A DNA stretch of 22,906 bases from an uncultured Desulfotignum sp. (lineage in GTDB: Bacteria; Desulfobacterota; Desulfobacteria; Desulfobacterales; Desulfobacteraceae), in assembly GCA_937951975.1 (NCBI GenBank), contig CALGAJ010000227.1, positions 1-22,906 on the forward strand, in the 5' to 3' direction. Below are positions 1 to 7,227 of the stretch, piece by piece; position 1 is the stretch's first letter, and each line of letters begins with the position of its first letter. A program made the position numbers and the translations under genes. The notes beneath the pieces were generated by a model. The model ran no database searches and was not told where the DNA came from. It saw only the letters and a list, made by a program, of their open reading frames with translations.

Positions 1-471
1 CCGCCGGTCTATGATGTCATGGCAGGCGACCCGGTGGAAGAACAGACCCTGGATCAGCCTTACGAGGATGTGGACCGGATCGGTGCCATGGATCCGGATG
101 CCCGGTGGGCTTATTTTGAAAAACTCACGGAAAACTGCATCCGGTGCTATGCCTGCAGAAATGCCTGCCCTTTGTGTTACTGCCCCACCTGTTTTGTGGA
201 CGAATCCGGTCCCCAGTGGGTGGGCAAAGGCCAGAACGAGACAGATGTGGCCACATTCCATTTCCTGCGGGCCTTTCACTGCGCCGGCCGGTGCACGGAC
301 TGCGGGGCCTGTGTGGAAGCCTGCCCCATGGGGATCAATGTCCGGGATTTCACCCGCAAGCTGAACAAGGACGCGCTGGAACTGTTTGGATGGGAAGCCG
401 GCCTGGATCTGGACAAACGGCCGCCGCTGGATGTGTACAGCCCCAATGATCCCGATGATTTTATCAAGTAA
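1..471 (+). CDS. 4Fe-4S dicluster electron-transfer subunit, FlxC/FloxC-like (5' end outside window)
   Basis: The reading frame is open to the left edge with no stop, so this is the C-terminal 156 residues of a longer protein. An in-frame ATG at 19 is not a convincing start. Two cysteine clusters are visible: CIRCYACRNAC, followed by further cysteines in PLCYCPTC, and CAGRCTDCGACVEACP. This is the layout of a protein binding two [4Fe-4S] clusters. By established knowledge, such proteins pass electrons between flavin subunits and Hdr or hydrogenase modules. The next two genes follow at 17 and 21 bp and encode another Fe-S protein and an FAD/NAD(P) protein, matching the Flx part of FlxABCD-HdrABC complexes of sulfate reducers. 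Assignment to FlxC specifically is inference. A subunit of another multi-component oxidoreductase is the alternative. Confidence 0.72.
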   Translation, partial: PPVYDVMAGDPVEEQTLDQPYEDVDRIGAMDPDARWAYFEKLTENCIRCYACRNACPLCYCPTCFVDESGPQWVGKGQNETDVATFHFLRAFHCAGRCTDCGACVEACPMGINVRDFTRKLNKDALELFGWEAGLDLDKRPPLDVYSPNDPDDFIK

Positions 472-488
472 ATAAAAAGGGTATGAAT

Positions 489-1541
489 ATGAATTTCATT
501 ACAATTGATAAAAAAGACTGGGCCCCGGGGATTGATCAATCCAGGCAAACCTTTCGGGTTTACGGTCCGGTTGAAGATGAGAACGGCTGCCAGATCAAGC
601 CTCTGGCACCGGATACGCCACCGAAAATGGATGCGGCTGTCACGGTCATGTCCGCCAAATCCGTGCTGTTTCCCCAGACCGAAAAGATATTGACCGCCAC
701 CCTGGATGAATCAAAACAAGATCATCATGTCATGAAACCGGTGGAAACCGATGACATGCCCCGGGTGGTCCTGGGTATCCGGCCGTATGATGCCAAAGCC
801 ATGCACCTGGTGAAGCTGAATTTTGACAATCCGGATTATAAAGATCCTTACTGGTGTGCGGCGTATGATGCCACCACCTTTGTGGGGCTGGGCGTGACCC
901 GTCCGGGACCGTGTGATTTTTCAACGGCCGCCGGATGCGGACCGTTCAGTGAAGAAGGCCTGGATGTATTGATGGCGGATATGGATGACACATATCTGGC
1001 CAAGATATTGACGGAAAAAGGCGAAAAATGGGCCGCAGCCTGCGGATTTGATACCGTAGCGGATCCCAAGGAAAGCCAGGTGCTTTTCGATGTCCTGAGA
1101 AAGGAAGCGGAAAAACAGATCCAGGCGGATGTCAATACGGACAAACTGGCCGGCAAAACCATTCTGGATCTGTATGACGCGCCGTTCTGGGATGAGGTGG
1201 CGTTTTCCTGCATCAACTGCGGGACCTGCACCTATGTGTGTCCCACCTGCTGGTGTTTCGACATTCAGGACGAGACCCGGCACAACACGGCGGTGCGGTT
1301 CCGTAACTGGGACACCTGCATGTCCCCGCTGTTCACCCATCACGCCTCGGGCCACAACCCCAGGGGCACCAAGGTCCAGCGGGTCAGACAGCGGTTCATG
1401 CATAAGCTCAAGTATTTTCTGGACAAGTACGACCAGGGAATCATGTGCGTGGGATGCGGCCGGTGTGTGGCTTCCTGCCCGGTGAATATCGATATCCGGG
1501 AGGTGTGCAACCGGATGAATGACTACGAGACAACCAAATAG
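489..1541 (+). CDS. 4Fe-4S electron-transfer protein, FlxB / sulfhydrogenase beta (AsrA)-like
   Basis: About 350 residues with an N-terminal non-cluster domain and two ferredoxin-type cluster sites near the C-terminus. The first is C241-x2-C244-x2-C247-x3-C251 (SCINCGTCTYVCPTC) and the second is C320-x2-C323-x2-C326-x3-C330 (MCVGCGRCVASCP). The long N-terminal part with IRPYDAKAMH and TRPGPCDFST resembles the beta subunit of sulfhydrogenases and AsrA, which relay electrons from an FAD/NAD(P) subunit. I prefer the ATG at 489 because AAGG at 477-480 lies 8 bases before it. An earlier ATG at 483 is only 2 bases away from that site. The gene sits between two redox subunits, so all three likely form one cytoplasmic complex. 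Function as FlxB-like is family-level inference. Confidence 0.78.
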   Translation: MNFITIDKKDWAPGIDQSRQTFRVYGPVEDENGCQIKPLAPDTPPKMDAAVTVMSAKSVLFPQTEKILTATLDESKQDHHVMKPVETDDMPRVVLGIRPYDAKAMHLVKLNFDNPDYKDPYWCAAYDATTFVGLGVTRPGPCDFSTAAGCGPFSEEGLDVLMADMDDTYLAKILTEKGEKWAAACGFDTVADPKESQVLFDVLRKEAEKQIQADVNTDKLAGKTILDLYDAPFWDEVAFSCINCGTCTYVCPTCWCFDIQDETRHNTAVRFRNWDTCMSPLFTHHASGHNPRGTKVQRVRQRFMHKLKYFLDKYDQGIMCVGCGRCVASCPVNIDIREVCNRMNDYETTK

Positions 1542-1562
1542 CGAACATCAAGGAGAATTCAC

Positions 1563-2408
1563 ATGGAAAACCCCTATTTGCCGTATCCGGTTCGCATTGA
1601 TGATATTGAAGTGGCAACGGAAGATAAATCACTTAAAACGTTTACTTTTGTGTTTGTAAACCCGGCGGATGAAGAAAAATTTGCATACAAAGCCGGTCAG
1701 TTTGCGGAACTGTCCATCCCCGGCGTGGGTGAAATCCCCATCGGTATTGCCTCATCTCCGGTGGAAAAGGGATTTGTCAAATTCACGGTATTCCGGACCG
1801 GTGTGGTCACCTCCCATCTTCACAACATGAAGAAAGGGGATCTCATGGGTATCAGAGGTCCTCTGGGCAACTGGTATCCCTGGGACAAACTGGAAAACAA
1901 GAATGTGGTCATCATCGGCGGTGGATTCGCATTCACCACTTTGCGCTCATCCATTGTCTATATGCTGGATCCGGCCAACCGGAAAAAATTCAAGAACATT
2001 GACGTGGTCTACGGAGCCCGTTCACCCGGCATGCTGTTATACCGGGAGGAACTGTTTGACTGGGAAAAACGGGATGACATCAACATGCACATCACCGTGG
2101 ACGGCACCGATGATCCGAACTGGAAGTATCACACCGGGTTCGTTCCCCAGATCGTGGAACAGAACGCCCCCCAGGCGGATGAAGACACCTATGCCATAGT
2201 GTGCGGACCCCCCATCATGATCAAGTTCACCCAGCCGGCATTGACCAAACTGGGATATCAGCCCCACCAGATCATCATGTCCCTGGAAAACCGGATGAAG
2301 TGCGGTATCGGCATGTGCGGGCGCTGCAACATCGGTAAGGAACTGGTGTGCAAAGACGGACCGGTGTTTACACTGGAAGAGATTAACCAGACGCCGAAAG
2401 AATATTGA
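1563..2408 (+). CDS. FAD/NAD(P)-binding oxidoreductase subunit with PyrK-like cluster, FlxA/AsrB-like
   Basis: 281 residues with ferredoxin-NADP reductase fold features. The N-terminal half holds the FAD-binding barrel (KAGQFAELSIPG, then IPIGIASSP). A nucleotide-binding segment VVIIGGGFAFTTLRS lies at about residues 114-128. The C-terminus carries four cysteines spaced like the [2Fe-2S] site of dihydroorotate dehydrogenase subunit PyrK: C247-x4-C252-x2-C255-x7-C263. Families with this layout (AsrB, sulfhydrogenase gamma, FlxA) oxidise or reduce NAD(P)H and pass electrons to Fe-S partners. An AGGAG at 1551-1555 sits 7 bases before the ATG. With the two upstream Fe-S genes it forms the end of an operon. 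The likely role is NADH-linked electron entry into an Hdr-type complex; the Hdr subunits are not in view. Confidence 0.8.
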   Translation: MENPYLPYPVRIDDIEVATEDKSLKTFTFVFVNPADEEKFAYKAGQFAELSIPGVGEIPIGIASSPVEKGFVKFTVFRTGVVTSHLHNMKKGDLMGIRGPLGNWYPWDKLENKNVVIIGGGFAFTTLRSSIVYMLDPANRKKFKNIDVVYGARSPGMLLYREELFDWEKRDDINMHITVDGTDDPNWKYHTGFVPQIVEQNAPQADEDTYAIVCGPPIMIKFTQPALTKLGYQPHQIIMSLENRMKCGIGMCGRCNIGKELVCKDGPVFTLEEINQTPKEY

Positions 2409-2457
2409 ATTCAAAGGAGTTGGCGTTTAATTTTTTATGTTTCAATATGATTCTTTA

Positions 2458-2486
2458 TTGACAAGGACAGGTCGCTGAGATATGTT
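2458..2486 (+). promoter_or_regulatory. Sigma70-type promoter for dsrC
   Basis: TTGACA at 2458-2463, a 17-base spacer and TATGTT at 2481-2486 form a near-consensus vegetative promoter. It would start transcription near 2493 and give dsrC a leader of about 85 bases. This makes dsrC independently transcribed from the Flx-like operon, in line with the high, constant expression known for dsrC in sulfate reducers. Read by eye; no transcript data. Confidence 0.6.
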
Positions 2487-2520
2487 TAGATTTCAATTAT
2501 TGAGGCTGACCTTAGAAGCC

Positions 2521-2537
2521 AAGACAGAATATGTCTT
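2521..2537. repeat. Palindrome in the dsrC leader
   Basis: AAGACA and TGTCTT form a perfect 6-base inverted repeat around the 5-base spacer GAATA. It lies between the predicted transcription start and the ribosome binding site (AGGAGG, 2563-2568) of dsrC. It could be an operator half-site pair or a small leader hairpin. Six-base arms do occur by chance, so significance is uncertain. Confidence 0.35.
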
Positions 2538-2577
2538 AACGTGATAGAAAAAAACAATTTACAGGAGGAAAGTTTAC

Positions 2578-2895
2578 ATGGCAACAATTGAATTTAATGG
2601 GAAAACATTTGAAGTAGATGAGGATGGGTTCCTTCTTGATTACAATTCCTATTCAGAAGAATGGGTGGAGTATGTGAAAACCCAGGAAGGGATTGAGGAA
2701 ATGTCAGATGAGCACTGGCAGCTGGTCAAAGTGCTTCAGGACTATTATGAGAAAAACGGAATCGCTCCCATGGTCCGGGTACTTTCCAAACTCACCAAGT
2801 TCAAGCTCAAACATATTTATGAGCTGTTCCCCTCCGGCCCCGGTAAAGGTGCATGTAAAATGGCCGGTCTCCCCAAACCGACCGGATGTGTATAA
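2578..2895 (+). CDS. dsrC: DsrC, sulfur-carrier partner of dissimilatory sulfite reductase
   Basis: 105 residues, full length for DsrC. The C-terminal arm reads GKGACKMAGLPKPTGCV and contains both diagnostic cysteines, C93 and C104, separated by ten residues with C104 penultimate. TusE-type homologues lack the first of these, so this is a true dissimilatory DsrC. In established knowledge, DsrC forms a trisulfide between these cysteines during sulfite reduction by DsrAB, and the membrane complex DsrMKJOP or an Hdr-type complex then reduces it. AGGAGG lies 9 bases before the ATG. The gene has its own promoter and terminator. Its position just after FAD and Fe-S subunits of Flx type supports a functional link to a cytoplasmic Hdr-like DsrC reductase, but that link is inference. 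Confidence 0.95.
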   Translation: MATIEFNGKTFEVDEDGFLLDYNSYSEEWVEYVKTQEGIEEMSDEHWQLVKVLQDYYEKNGIAPMVRVLSKLTKFKLKHIYELFPSGPGKGACKMAGLPKPTGCV

Positions 2896-2931
2896 GTCAA
2901 GACGAGCACTGGTTGATTTGAACTGTTTTTC

Positions 2932-2963
2932 AAGGCCCTGTTATTTAACAGGGCCTTTGTTAT
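2932..2963 (+). terminator. Rho-independent terminator after dsrC
   Basis: An 11-base perfect stem (AAGGCCCTGTT with AACAGGGCCTT) encloses a four-base loop and is followed by the T-rich run TGTTATTT. It starts 37 bases after the dsrC stop codon and would end a monocistronic dsrC transcript. Some T residues also precede the stem. Confidence 0.85.
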
Positions 2964-3044
2964 TTACAACTCCTGGGGTCCGGTTTGGTTTTTTGTCATT
3001 TTAAAGTCTGATCTCCCGGCCCCAATTCTCTTAGGATTTAATAT

Positions 3045-3500
3045 ATGACTGCCATCAGCGAGTCGGATAAATCCATTCTCAACATGATTCAGCTGGATTT
3101 TCCCATTGATCCCCGGCCTTTCAAAGTGCTGGCGGAAAAACTGAATCTTTCTGAGGATGAACTCATTTCGCGCATACAGGCCATGAAAGACCTACAGGTG
3201 ATCCGGCGTATCGGCGGGAATTTCAGTCCGGACCGGCTGGGATATTTTTCCACCCTTTGCACGGCCAAAGTGCCAGAAGAAAAAATTGATCTGTTCACCC
3301 GGACCGTCAATACCCATGCCGGCGTCACTCACAATTACATGCGGGACCATGAATTCAACATCTGGTTCACCTTTATCGCGCCTTCCCGGAATCAGATTGC
3401 TGAATCCTTGGAAGAGATTTCCCGCCAGACCGGGGTTTCTCCTATATTGAATCTTCCCGCCACCCGGGTATTTAAGATTTCCGCCAATTTCAAACTATGA
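3045..3500 (+). CDS. Siroheme decarboxylase-like (AhbA/AhbB) protein of the Lrp/AsnC fold
   Basis: 151 residues. An N-terminal winged-helix region contains FPIDPRPFKVLAEKLNLSE and QVIRRIGGNFSPDRLGY. It is followed by an AsnC-type alpha/beta domain with GVTHNYMRDHEFNIWFTF and a closing NLPATRVFKI. The VTHNYxR and NIWFT patterns are characteristic of the Ahb/Nir decarboxylases. These remove acetate side chains of siroheme as CO2 to give didecarboxysiroheme in the alternative haem pathway of sulfate reducers. Ordinary Lrp regulators do not share these patterns. I cannot decide between AhbA and AhbB by eye, and the usual partner subunit and AhbC/AhbD are not in view. TAGGA at 3032-3036 precedes the ATG. 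Its last four bases overlap the next gene (ATGA), so the two are probably translationally coupled. Confidence 0.72.
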   Translation: MTAISESDKSILNMIQLDFPIDPRPFKVLAEKLNLSEDELISRIQAMKDLQVIRRIGGNFSPDRLGYFSTLCTAKVPEEKIDLFTRTVNTHAGVTHNYMRDHEFNIWFTFIAPSRNQIAESLEEISRQTGVSPILNLPATRVFKISANFKL

Positions 3501-4309
3501 AACCGGTGACCCTTTGTCTGGCCATCGTTACCTGCGTATGCAACCGGTTTAAAGACAATCTGAGCACCTGTTGCGATATCATATCAACGGCCGCCCGTAA
3601 GGGCGCGGATATGGTGATTTTTCCTGAAATGACGCTTACCGGGTATGGCACGGATGATCGGTTTTCCAAACAAGTCCCACCCATTGATTCCCATTTGATC
3701 CAAACGTTTGCCCGCCTGTCTGATCAGCTGAATATAGGGATTCTGATTGGTCTGGCTGAAAAGATCAATGAGCGGATGTATGGGTCTCATCTGGCGTTCA
3801 TCCCCCATACCCCTTACGGCAAATATCAGAAACTTCATATCGCACCCAATGAACAGTCTTTTTTCACACCCGGAACCCAAATTCCGGTTTTTGATTATGA
3901 CAAGGTGAGATTTGGCATACAGCTTTGTTATGATGCCCATTTTCCGGAACTGTCCACGGCCATGGCATTGCAGGGGGCGGATCTCATTGTTTTGCCCCAT
4001 GCGTCTCCCCGAGGGACTCAAGAGGACAAATTTGCTTCCTGGATGCGGCATCTGCCGGCCCGGGCATTTGACAACGGGGTGTTTGTTACTGCAGTGAACC
4101 AGACCGGGGATAATGGGGCTGGATTGGAATTCCCCGGTCTGTCTGTGGTGATCGGACCAGACGGGAAGCTGATATCCCGGTCTTTGCCCGAAAAAAATCA
4201 CCTGCATTTTGTCACACTGGATCCGAAACAGCTTGACCATGTCCGGTCGCACCGTATGCGCTATTTTTTACCCCACCGGCGCAAAGATCTGTTTCCAGTT
4301 ATTGGCTGA
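3497..4309 (+). CDS. Carbon-nitrogen hydrolase (nitrilase superfamily amidohydrolase)
   Basis: 270 residues, normal for a single-domain CN hydrolase. The catalytic Glu-Lys-Cys triad is complete: E44 in FPEMTLTGY, K112 in KYQKLHIAP and C144 in QLCYDAHFPE. These enzymes cleave amide bonds (for example N-carbamoyl compounds or omega-amides) in the cytoplasm. The substrate cannot be read from the sequence. The ATG overlaps the stop of the upstream siroheme-decarboxylase-like gene by four bases, which suggests coupled expression but not necessarily a shared pathway. The 3' end overlaps the convergent mlaA by 11 bases, with no terminator between them. True nitrilase specificity is less likely than amidase, as this is the general branch of the family. 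Confidence 0.85.
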   Translation: MKPVTLCLAIVTCVCNRFKDNLSTCCDIISTAARKGADMVIFPEMTLTGYGTDDRFSKQVPPIDSHLIQTFARLSDQLNIGILIGLAEKINERMYGSHLAFIPHTPYGKYQKLHIAPNEQSFFTPGTQIPVFDYDKVRFGIQLCYDAHFPELSTAMALQGADLIVLPHASPRGTQEDKFASWMRHLPARAFDNGVFVTAVNQTGDNGAGLEFPGLSVVIGPDGKLISRSLPEKNHLHFVTLDPKQLDHVRSHRMRYFLPHRRKDLFPVIG

Positions 4310-5102
4310 CCTGCATCCGCCGATTCTGGATATAGGCGTCCCGGATCGCTGCATAAGGATCCAGTGCCGCTTTTTTCATGCTTTCATAATCACCGATGTG
4401 AAAAGATGTCCGGTTGATGATGTCCAGGACATCGAGTCCCAGTTCCAGTTCCCAGGGAGAGACATAGTCGATGGGATCCAGCACGAAATAATCCCCTGCC
4501 ATGCCAATGGCGTCCCGGAGTGTGGATGGACCCAATACCGGTAAGACCAGATAAAATCCTTCCTTGATTCCATAGGTTCCCAGAGTCTGGCCCAAGTCTT
4601 CTTTCTGGGTATGCATATCCAGGTATTTCTGGGCCACCTGATTGAATCCCAGAATTCCGGCAGTGGAATTGACCAGAAAAATACCGAATTCATCTGAGGC
4701 CTGTTCCAGTTTCCACTGCAGCAGATTGTTTACAAACCGGATGGGAAACATCAGATTATGGAAAAAATTGCGAATCCCCTTGCGTACCGGCGTGGGCATC
4801 ACGGTTTTATACCCGGTGGCTACGGGTTTGAGCACATAATAATACAGGTTGTCGTTGACCACATACATGGCATAGTTAAAATAATAAAATGGATCCGCCA
4901 CAGGAGTGATGGCAGCGTCAGATTCGCCATCTTCAAAAAAGCCGTCTTCAAAAAAAGTGTCGGATGATGGGTCGGATTCCATTACATCTGGTTGCGTTGT
5001 GTCCTGATTTTCGACCGAAGACGGTTGAGACCATGCCGGTGATCCCAGACCGATGCAGGCACAGATTCCCCAAAAAAGTATCAAGCGATATGTCATTTTC
5101 AT
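4299..5102 (-). CDS. mlaA: MlaA/VacJ-family phospholipid-transport protein
   Basis: 267 residues. The conserved VacJ domain runs from about residue 68 (DPFYYFNYAMYVVND) to about residue 250, with NRTSFHIGDYE near the end. MlaA in the outer membrane removes mislocalised phospholipids from the outer leaflet and passes them to the inner-membrane MlaFED system. The N-terminus has a hydrophobic signal segment ending SPAWSQ. This fits signal peptidase I better than a lipoprotein signal: cysteines at 14 and 16 lack a good lipobox. An acidic, low-complexity linker with the repeat FFEDG-FFEDG follows at about residues 50-60, which is unusual for the family. AGGAG lies 9 bases upstream of the ATG. The gene is last in the mla operon, 28 bp after mlaD. 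Confidence 0.9.
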   Translation of the reverse strand: MKMTYRLILFWGICACIGLGSPAWSQPSSVENQDTTQPDVMESDPSSDTFFEDGFFEDGESDAAITPVADPFYYFNYAMYVVNDNLYYYVLKPVATGYKTVMPTPVRKGIRNFFHNLMFPIRFVNNLLQWKLEQASDEFGIFLVNSTAGILGFNQVAQKYLDMHTQKEDLGQTLGTYGIKEGFYLVLPVLGPSTLRDAIGMAGDYFVLDPIDYVSPWELELGLDVLDIINRTSFHIGDYESMKKAALDPYAAIRDAYIQNRRMQVSQ

Positions 5103-5130
5103 TTAACCTGTCTCCTGAGTTAAACGGTTT

Positions 5131-5589
5131 TCAGTTTCCGGAAGCATCATTGCTGAATATGAATTTTTTTATCAAAGACTCAATATCCAGGGCGGATTCC
5201 GTGTTTTGAATCTCATCTCCCTGGGAAAGCATCAGATCAGACCCTCCGGGTAAAATTTCAATATATTTTTCACCGATAATGCCTTCGGTCCGAATGGAGG
5301 CGATGCTGTCTTCAGATACTTCGATATGACGGTCGATCTCCAGGGTCACCTTTGCCACCAGATGTTCCGGATCAATACTGATGCCGGATACATGACCGAT
5401 TCGAACCCCTGCAAGGTTCACAGACGCCCCTTTTTTCAGTCCGGATACCGACGAAAAATACCCATGGATGGTATACTGATCTTTGAAAAACCGGGAGAAT
5501 TCTCCCACAACCAGAAACAGATATCCAGTGCAGATAAAGGTGACAATGACGAAAATCCCCACATAAAAATCACGCTTTCGATCGGTCAT
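5131..5589 (-). CDS. mlaD: MlaD, MCE-domain substrate-binding protein
   Basis: 152 residues from the ATG at 5589. A longer frame to 5733 exists but reads through mlaF sequence. The 5589 start has GAGGAAGGGA about 8 bases upstream and begins MTDRKRDFYVG, as MlaD proteins do. One membrane helix (about residues 9-30, GIFVIVTFICTGYLFLVV) anchors a single MCE domain (about 38-115; VSGLKKGASVNLAGVRIG, then EGIIGEKYIEILPGG). MlaD forms a hexameric ring on the periplasmic face that carries phospholipids between the membranes. The start overlaps the end of mlaF by 20 bases, indicating coupled translation. Confidence 0.92.
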   Translation of the reverse strand: MTDRKRDFYVGIFVIVTFICTGYLFLVVGEFSRFFKDQYTIHGYFSSVSGLKKGASVNLAGVRIGHVSGISIDPEHLVAKVTLEIDRHIEVSEDSIASIRTEGIIGEKYIEILPGGSDLMLSQGDEIQNTESALDIESLIKKFIFSNDASGN

Positions 5590-6331
5590 ACAACACTTCC
5601 CTTCCTCTGATAAAAGCACACGCTGTTTCATGTTCACATGCCATGATTTCCTCCCTGGTTCCCTTGAAAACGATCTTTCCTTCGTCCAGCAGCGCGATCT
5701 GCTGAGCCAGATCAAAAATATCCGGGATATCATGACTGACGATCACGGCGGTGAATCCGAATTGTTTCTGAAATTCCCGGATCAAATGGTGTACATCATT
5801 TTTGCGTATCGGGTCCAGGCCCGTGGTGGGTTCGTCAAACAGAATCAGTTCCGGATCCGTCACCAAAGCCCGGGCCATGGCCACCCGTTTGCGCATGCCG
5901 CCGGACAGTTCTGACGGATATTTATCGTCGATGCCCTCGATGCTCAGCCGGGCCATGCGGTCATGAACTTTTTTCCGGATCTGCGCAGCCGTCATCCGGG
6001 TCGTTTCCGTCAGCGGCAGGGCAATGTTTTCAAAAGCCGTGAGAAAATCAAACAATGCATTGTCCTGGAACATGTAGCTCATGTTTTTTTTGAACTGCCT
6101 GGCCTGTTTGCTGGAAAGCCGGTTCAATGATTTGCCCTGGATCAGCACGTCTCCTTCATCTTCTTGAATCAGGCCCACGATATGCTTTAGGAGAACGGAT
6201 TTGCCGGAACCGCTCTTGCCGATCACAACGGTAACAGTCCCTTTGTCTATGGACAGGTTGACACCTTTGAGAACCTCCAGGCTGCCGAACCGTTTATAAA
6301 CGTTTTTAAATTCGATGAAAGGCTGGGTCAT
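5570..6331 (-). CDS. mlaF: MlaF, ABC transporter ATPase for phospholipid transport
   Basis: 253 residues with a complete ABC ATPase core: Walker A GKSGSGKS, Q-loop in MFQDNALFDFLT, signature LSGGMRKR, Walker B LILFDEPTTGLD and switch histidine in VIVSHDI. LSGGMRKRVAMARAL and the FDFLTAFENIALP segment are typical of MlaF. It powers the inner-membrane MlaE permease on the cytoplasmic side. The ATG lies 6 bp after the mlaE stop, and its 3' end overlaps mlaD. No separate STAS-domain MlaB gene, which binds MlaF in enterobacteria, is present in the operon. Confidence 0.95.
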   Translation of the reverse strand: MTQPFIEFKNVYKRFGSLEVLKGVNLSIDKGTVTVVIGKSGSGKSVLLKHIVGLIQEDEGDVLIQGKSLNRLSSKQARQFKKNMSYMFQDNALFDFLTAFENIALPLTETTRMTAAQIRKKVHDRMARLSIEGIDDKYPSELSGGMRKRVAMARALVTDPELILFDEPTTGLDPIRKNDVHHLIREFQKQFGFTAVIVSHDIPDIFDLAQQIALLDEGKIVFKGTREEIMACEHETACAFIRGREVLYDRSKA

Positions 6332-6337
6332 GGCTCA

Positions 6338-7129
6338 TTATACCAGAAAAGAAGTGATCACATAATCAAAGATCAGAATCCAGATGCACGATTGAACCAC
6401 AGCACTGGTGGTGGCCAGAGAAACCCCTTTGGCACCGGTTTGTCCCTGATTGTTCATGTGGGCGAAATATCCCCGGTAACTGCAGATGGTGGCCACCACC
6501 AGGGCAAATACGAATGATTTGATGAATCCGCCCCAGATATCTATCATTTTGACACTCTGGATCACCTTGTCCATGTAAACGGTTTCATTGATTCCCATTA
6601 ACAGGGAACCGGACAAAAATCCACCGAATATGCCCACCACATCAAAAAAAGCCGTCAGCAAAGGAAAGCAGATCAGTGCCGCCACGATTCTTGGACTGAA
6701 AATAAACCGGACAGGATTGATCTGCATGGTGACCAGTGCATCGATCTGTTCGGACATGCGCATGACCCCGATTTCCGCCGCCATGGCAGATCCGGCCCGG
6801 GCCGTGATCATGATGGCTGTGAGAACCGGTCCCAGTTCCCGGATCAGGCTCAATGCCACAGCTGATCCAAGGGCGGCTTCCGATCCAAAGGTCACCAGAG
6901 AGTAGTAACCTTGAAGCCCCAAAACCATGCCGGTGAACATGCTGGTTAAAAGAATGACAAACAGGGATTTGGCTCCGATGAATCCGATCTGATCCAGGAT
7001 CTTGTTCCATTGAAACGGCAACACCGGGATCTGTCGGATTCCGGCAAGGAAAAACCGGATCAGACGACCCAGGGATTCGATATAACTGGAAAAAGGATTT
7101 CCAATGGTTTCAATCAATCGGCTGATCAT
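6338..7129 (-). CDS. mlaE: MlaE, permease of the phospholipid ABC transporter
   Basis: 263 residues from the ATG at 7129, matching the usual MlaE length. A TTG-initiated extension to 7210 is open but adds an unlikely leader. MlaE family features are plain: LTSMFTGMVLGLQGYY, then SLIRELGPVLTAIMITARAGSAMAAEIGVM with the conserved RxGSA segment, and LVTMQINPVRFIFSPRI. At least five hydrophobic segments can be seen. It is the integral inner-membrane part of MlaFED. It is the first gene of mlaE-mlaF-mlaD-mlaA and diverges from the activase gene. The ribosome binding site is weak for either start. Confidence 0.93.
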   Translation of the reverse strand: MISRLIETIGNPFSSYIESLGRLIRFFLAGIRQIPVLPFQWNKILDQIGFIGAKSLFVILLTSMFTGMVLGLQGYYSLVTFGSEAALGSAVALSLIRELGPVLTAIMITARAGSAMAAEIGVMRMSEQIDALVTMQINPVRFIFSPRIVAALICFPLLTAFFDVVGIFGGFLSGSLLMGINETVYMDKVIQSVKMIDIWGGFIKSFVFALVVATICSYRGYFAHMNNQGQTGAKGVSLATTSAVVQSCIWILIFDYVITSFLV

Positions 7130-7139
7130 AATCTTAAGG

Positions 7140-7168
7140 CTTATACCTGAATCAATCACAAAAAACAA
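7140..7168 (-). promoter_or_regulatory. Candidate promoter for the mla operon
   Basis: On the minus strand TTGTTT (7168-7163), a 17-base spacer and TATAAG (7145-7140) resemble a sigma70 promoter. The predicted start would leave only a few bases of leader before the mlaE ATG at 7129, so transcription may really begin further upstream. If real, it would argue against the TTG start at 7210. Confidence 0.3.
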
Positions 7169-7194
7169 GAAATAGAAAAAACAGGAATATTGGA

Positions 7195-7227
7195 TTGACA
7201 CCAAAGACAAAAAACAATACCTATAAT
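7195..7227 (+). promoter_or_regulatory. Candidate promoter with long spacer for the activase gene
   Basis: A perfect TTGACA (7195-7200) and a perfect TATAAT (7222-7227) face the activase gene, separated by 21 bases rather than about 17. A palindrome ATTGT-N5-ACAAT (7226-7240) overlaps the -10 end. Over-long spacers are known for promoters needing DNA-distorting activators of MerR type. Chance in AT-rich DNA is the alternative. Confidence 0.3.

Noticed and set aside
2409..2457. AAGGAG at 2414-2419 followed by a 13-codon frame from ATG 2437
   Set aside because: The spacing of 17 bases is too long for initiation, and the peptide has no recognisable character. It may be a relic or chance.
3045..3500. 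Calling this gene an Lrp/AsnC transcription regulator
   Set aside because: The VTHNYxR and NIWFT motifs fit siroheme decarboxylases better, and the sulfate-reducer context supports it. A regulator remains a minor alternative.
4642..4967. Plus-strand frames inside mlaA
   Set aside because: They are antisense to a clear VacJ-domain gene, with no motifs of their own.
5590..5733. N-terminal extension of MlaD to 5733
   Set aside because: The added residues are an out-of-frame reading of mlaF. The ATG at 5589 has a good ribosome binding site and gives the usual MlaD N-terminus.
7130..7210. TTG-initiated extension of MlaE
   Set aside because: It adds 27 residues not typical of MlaE and overlaps a candidate promoter. 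The ATG at 7129 gives the family length.
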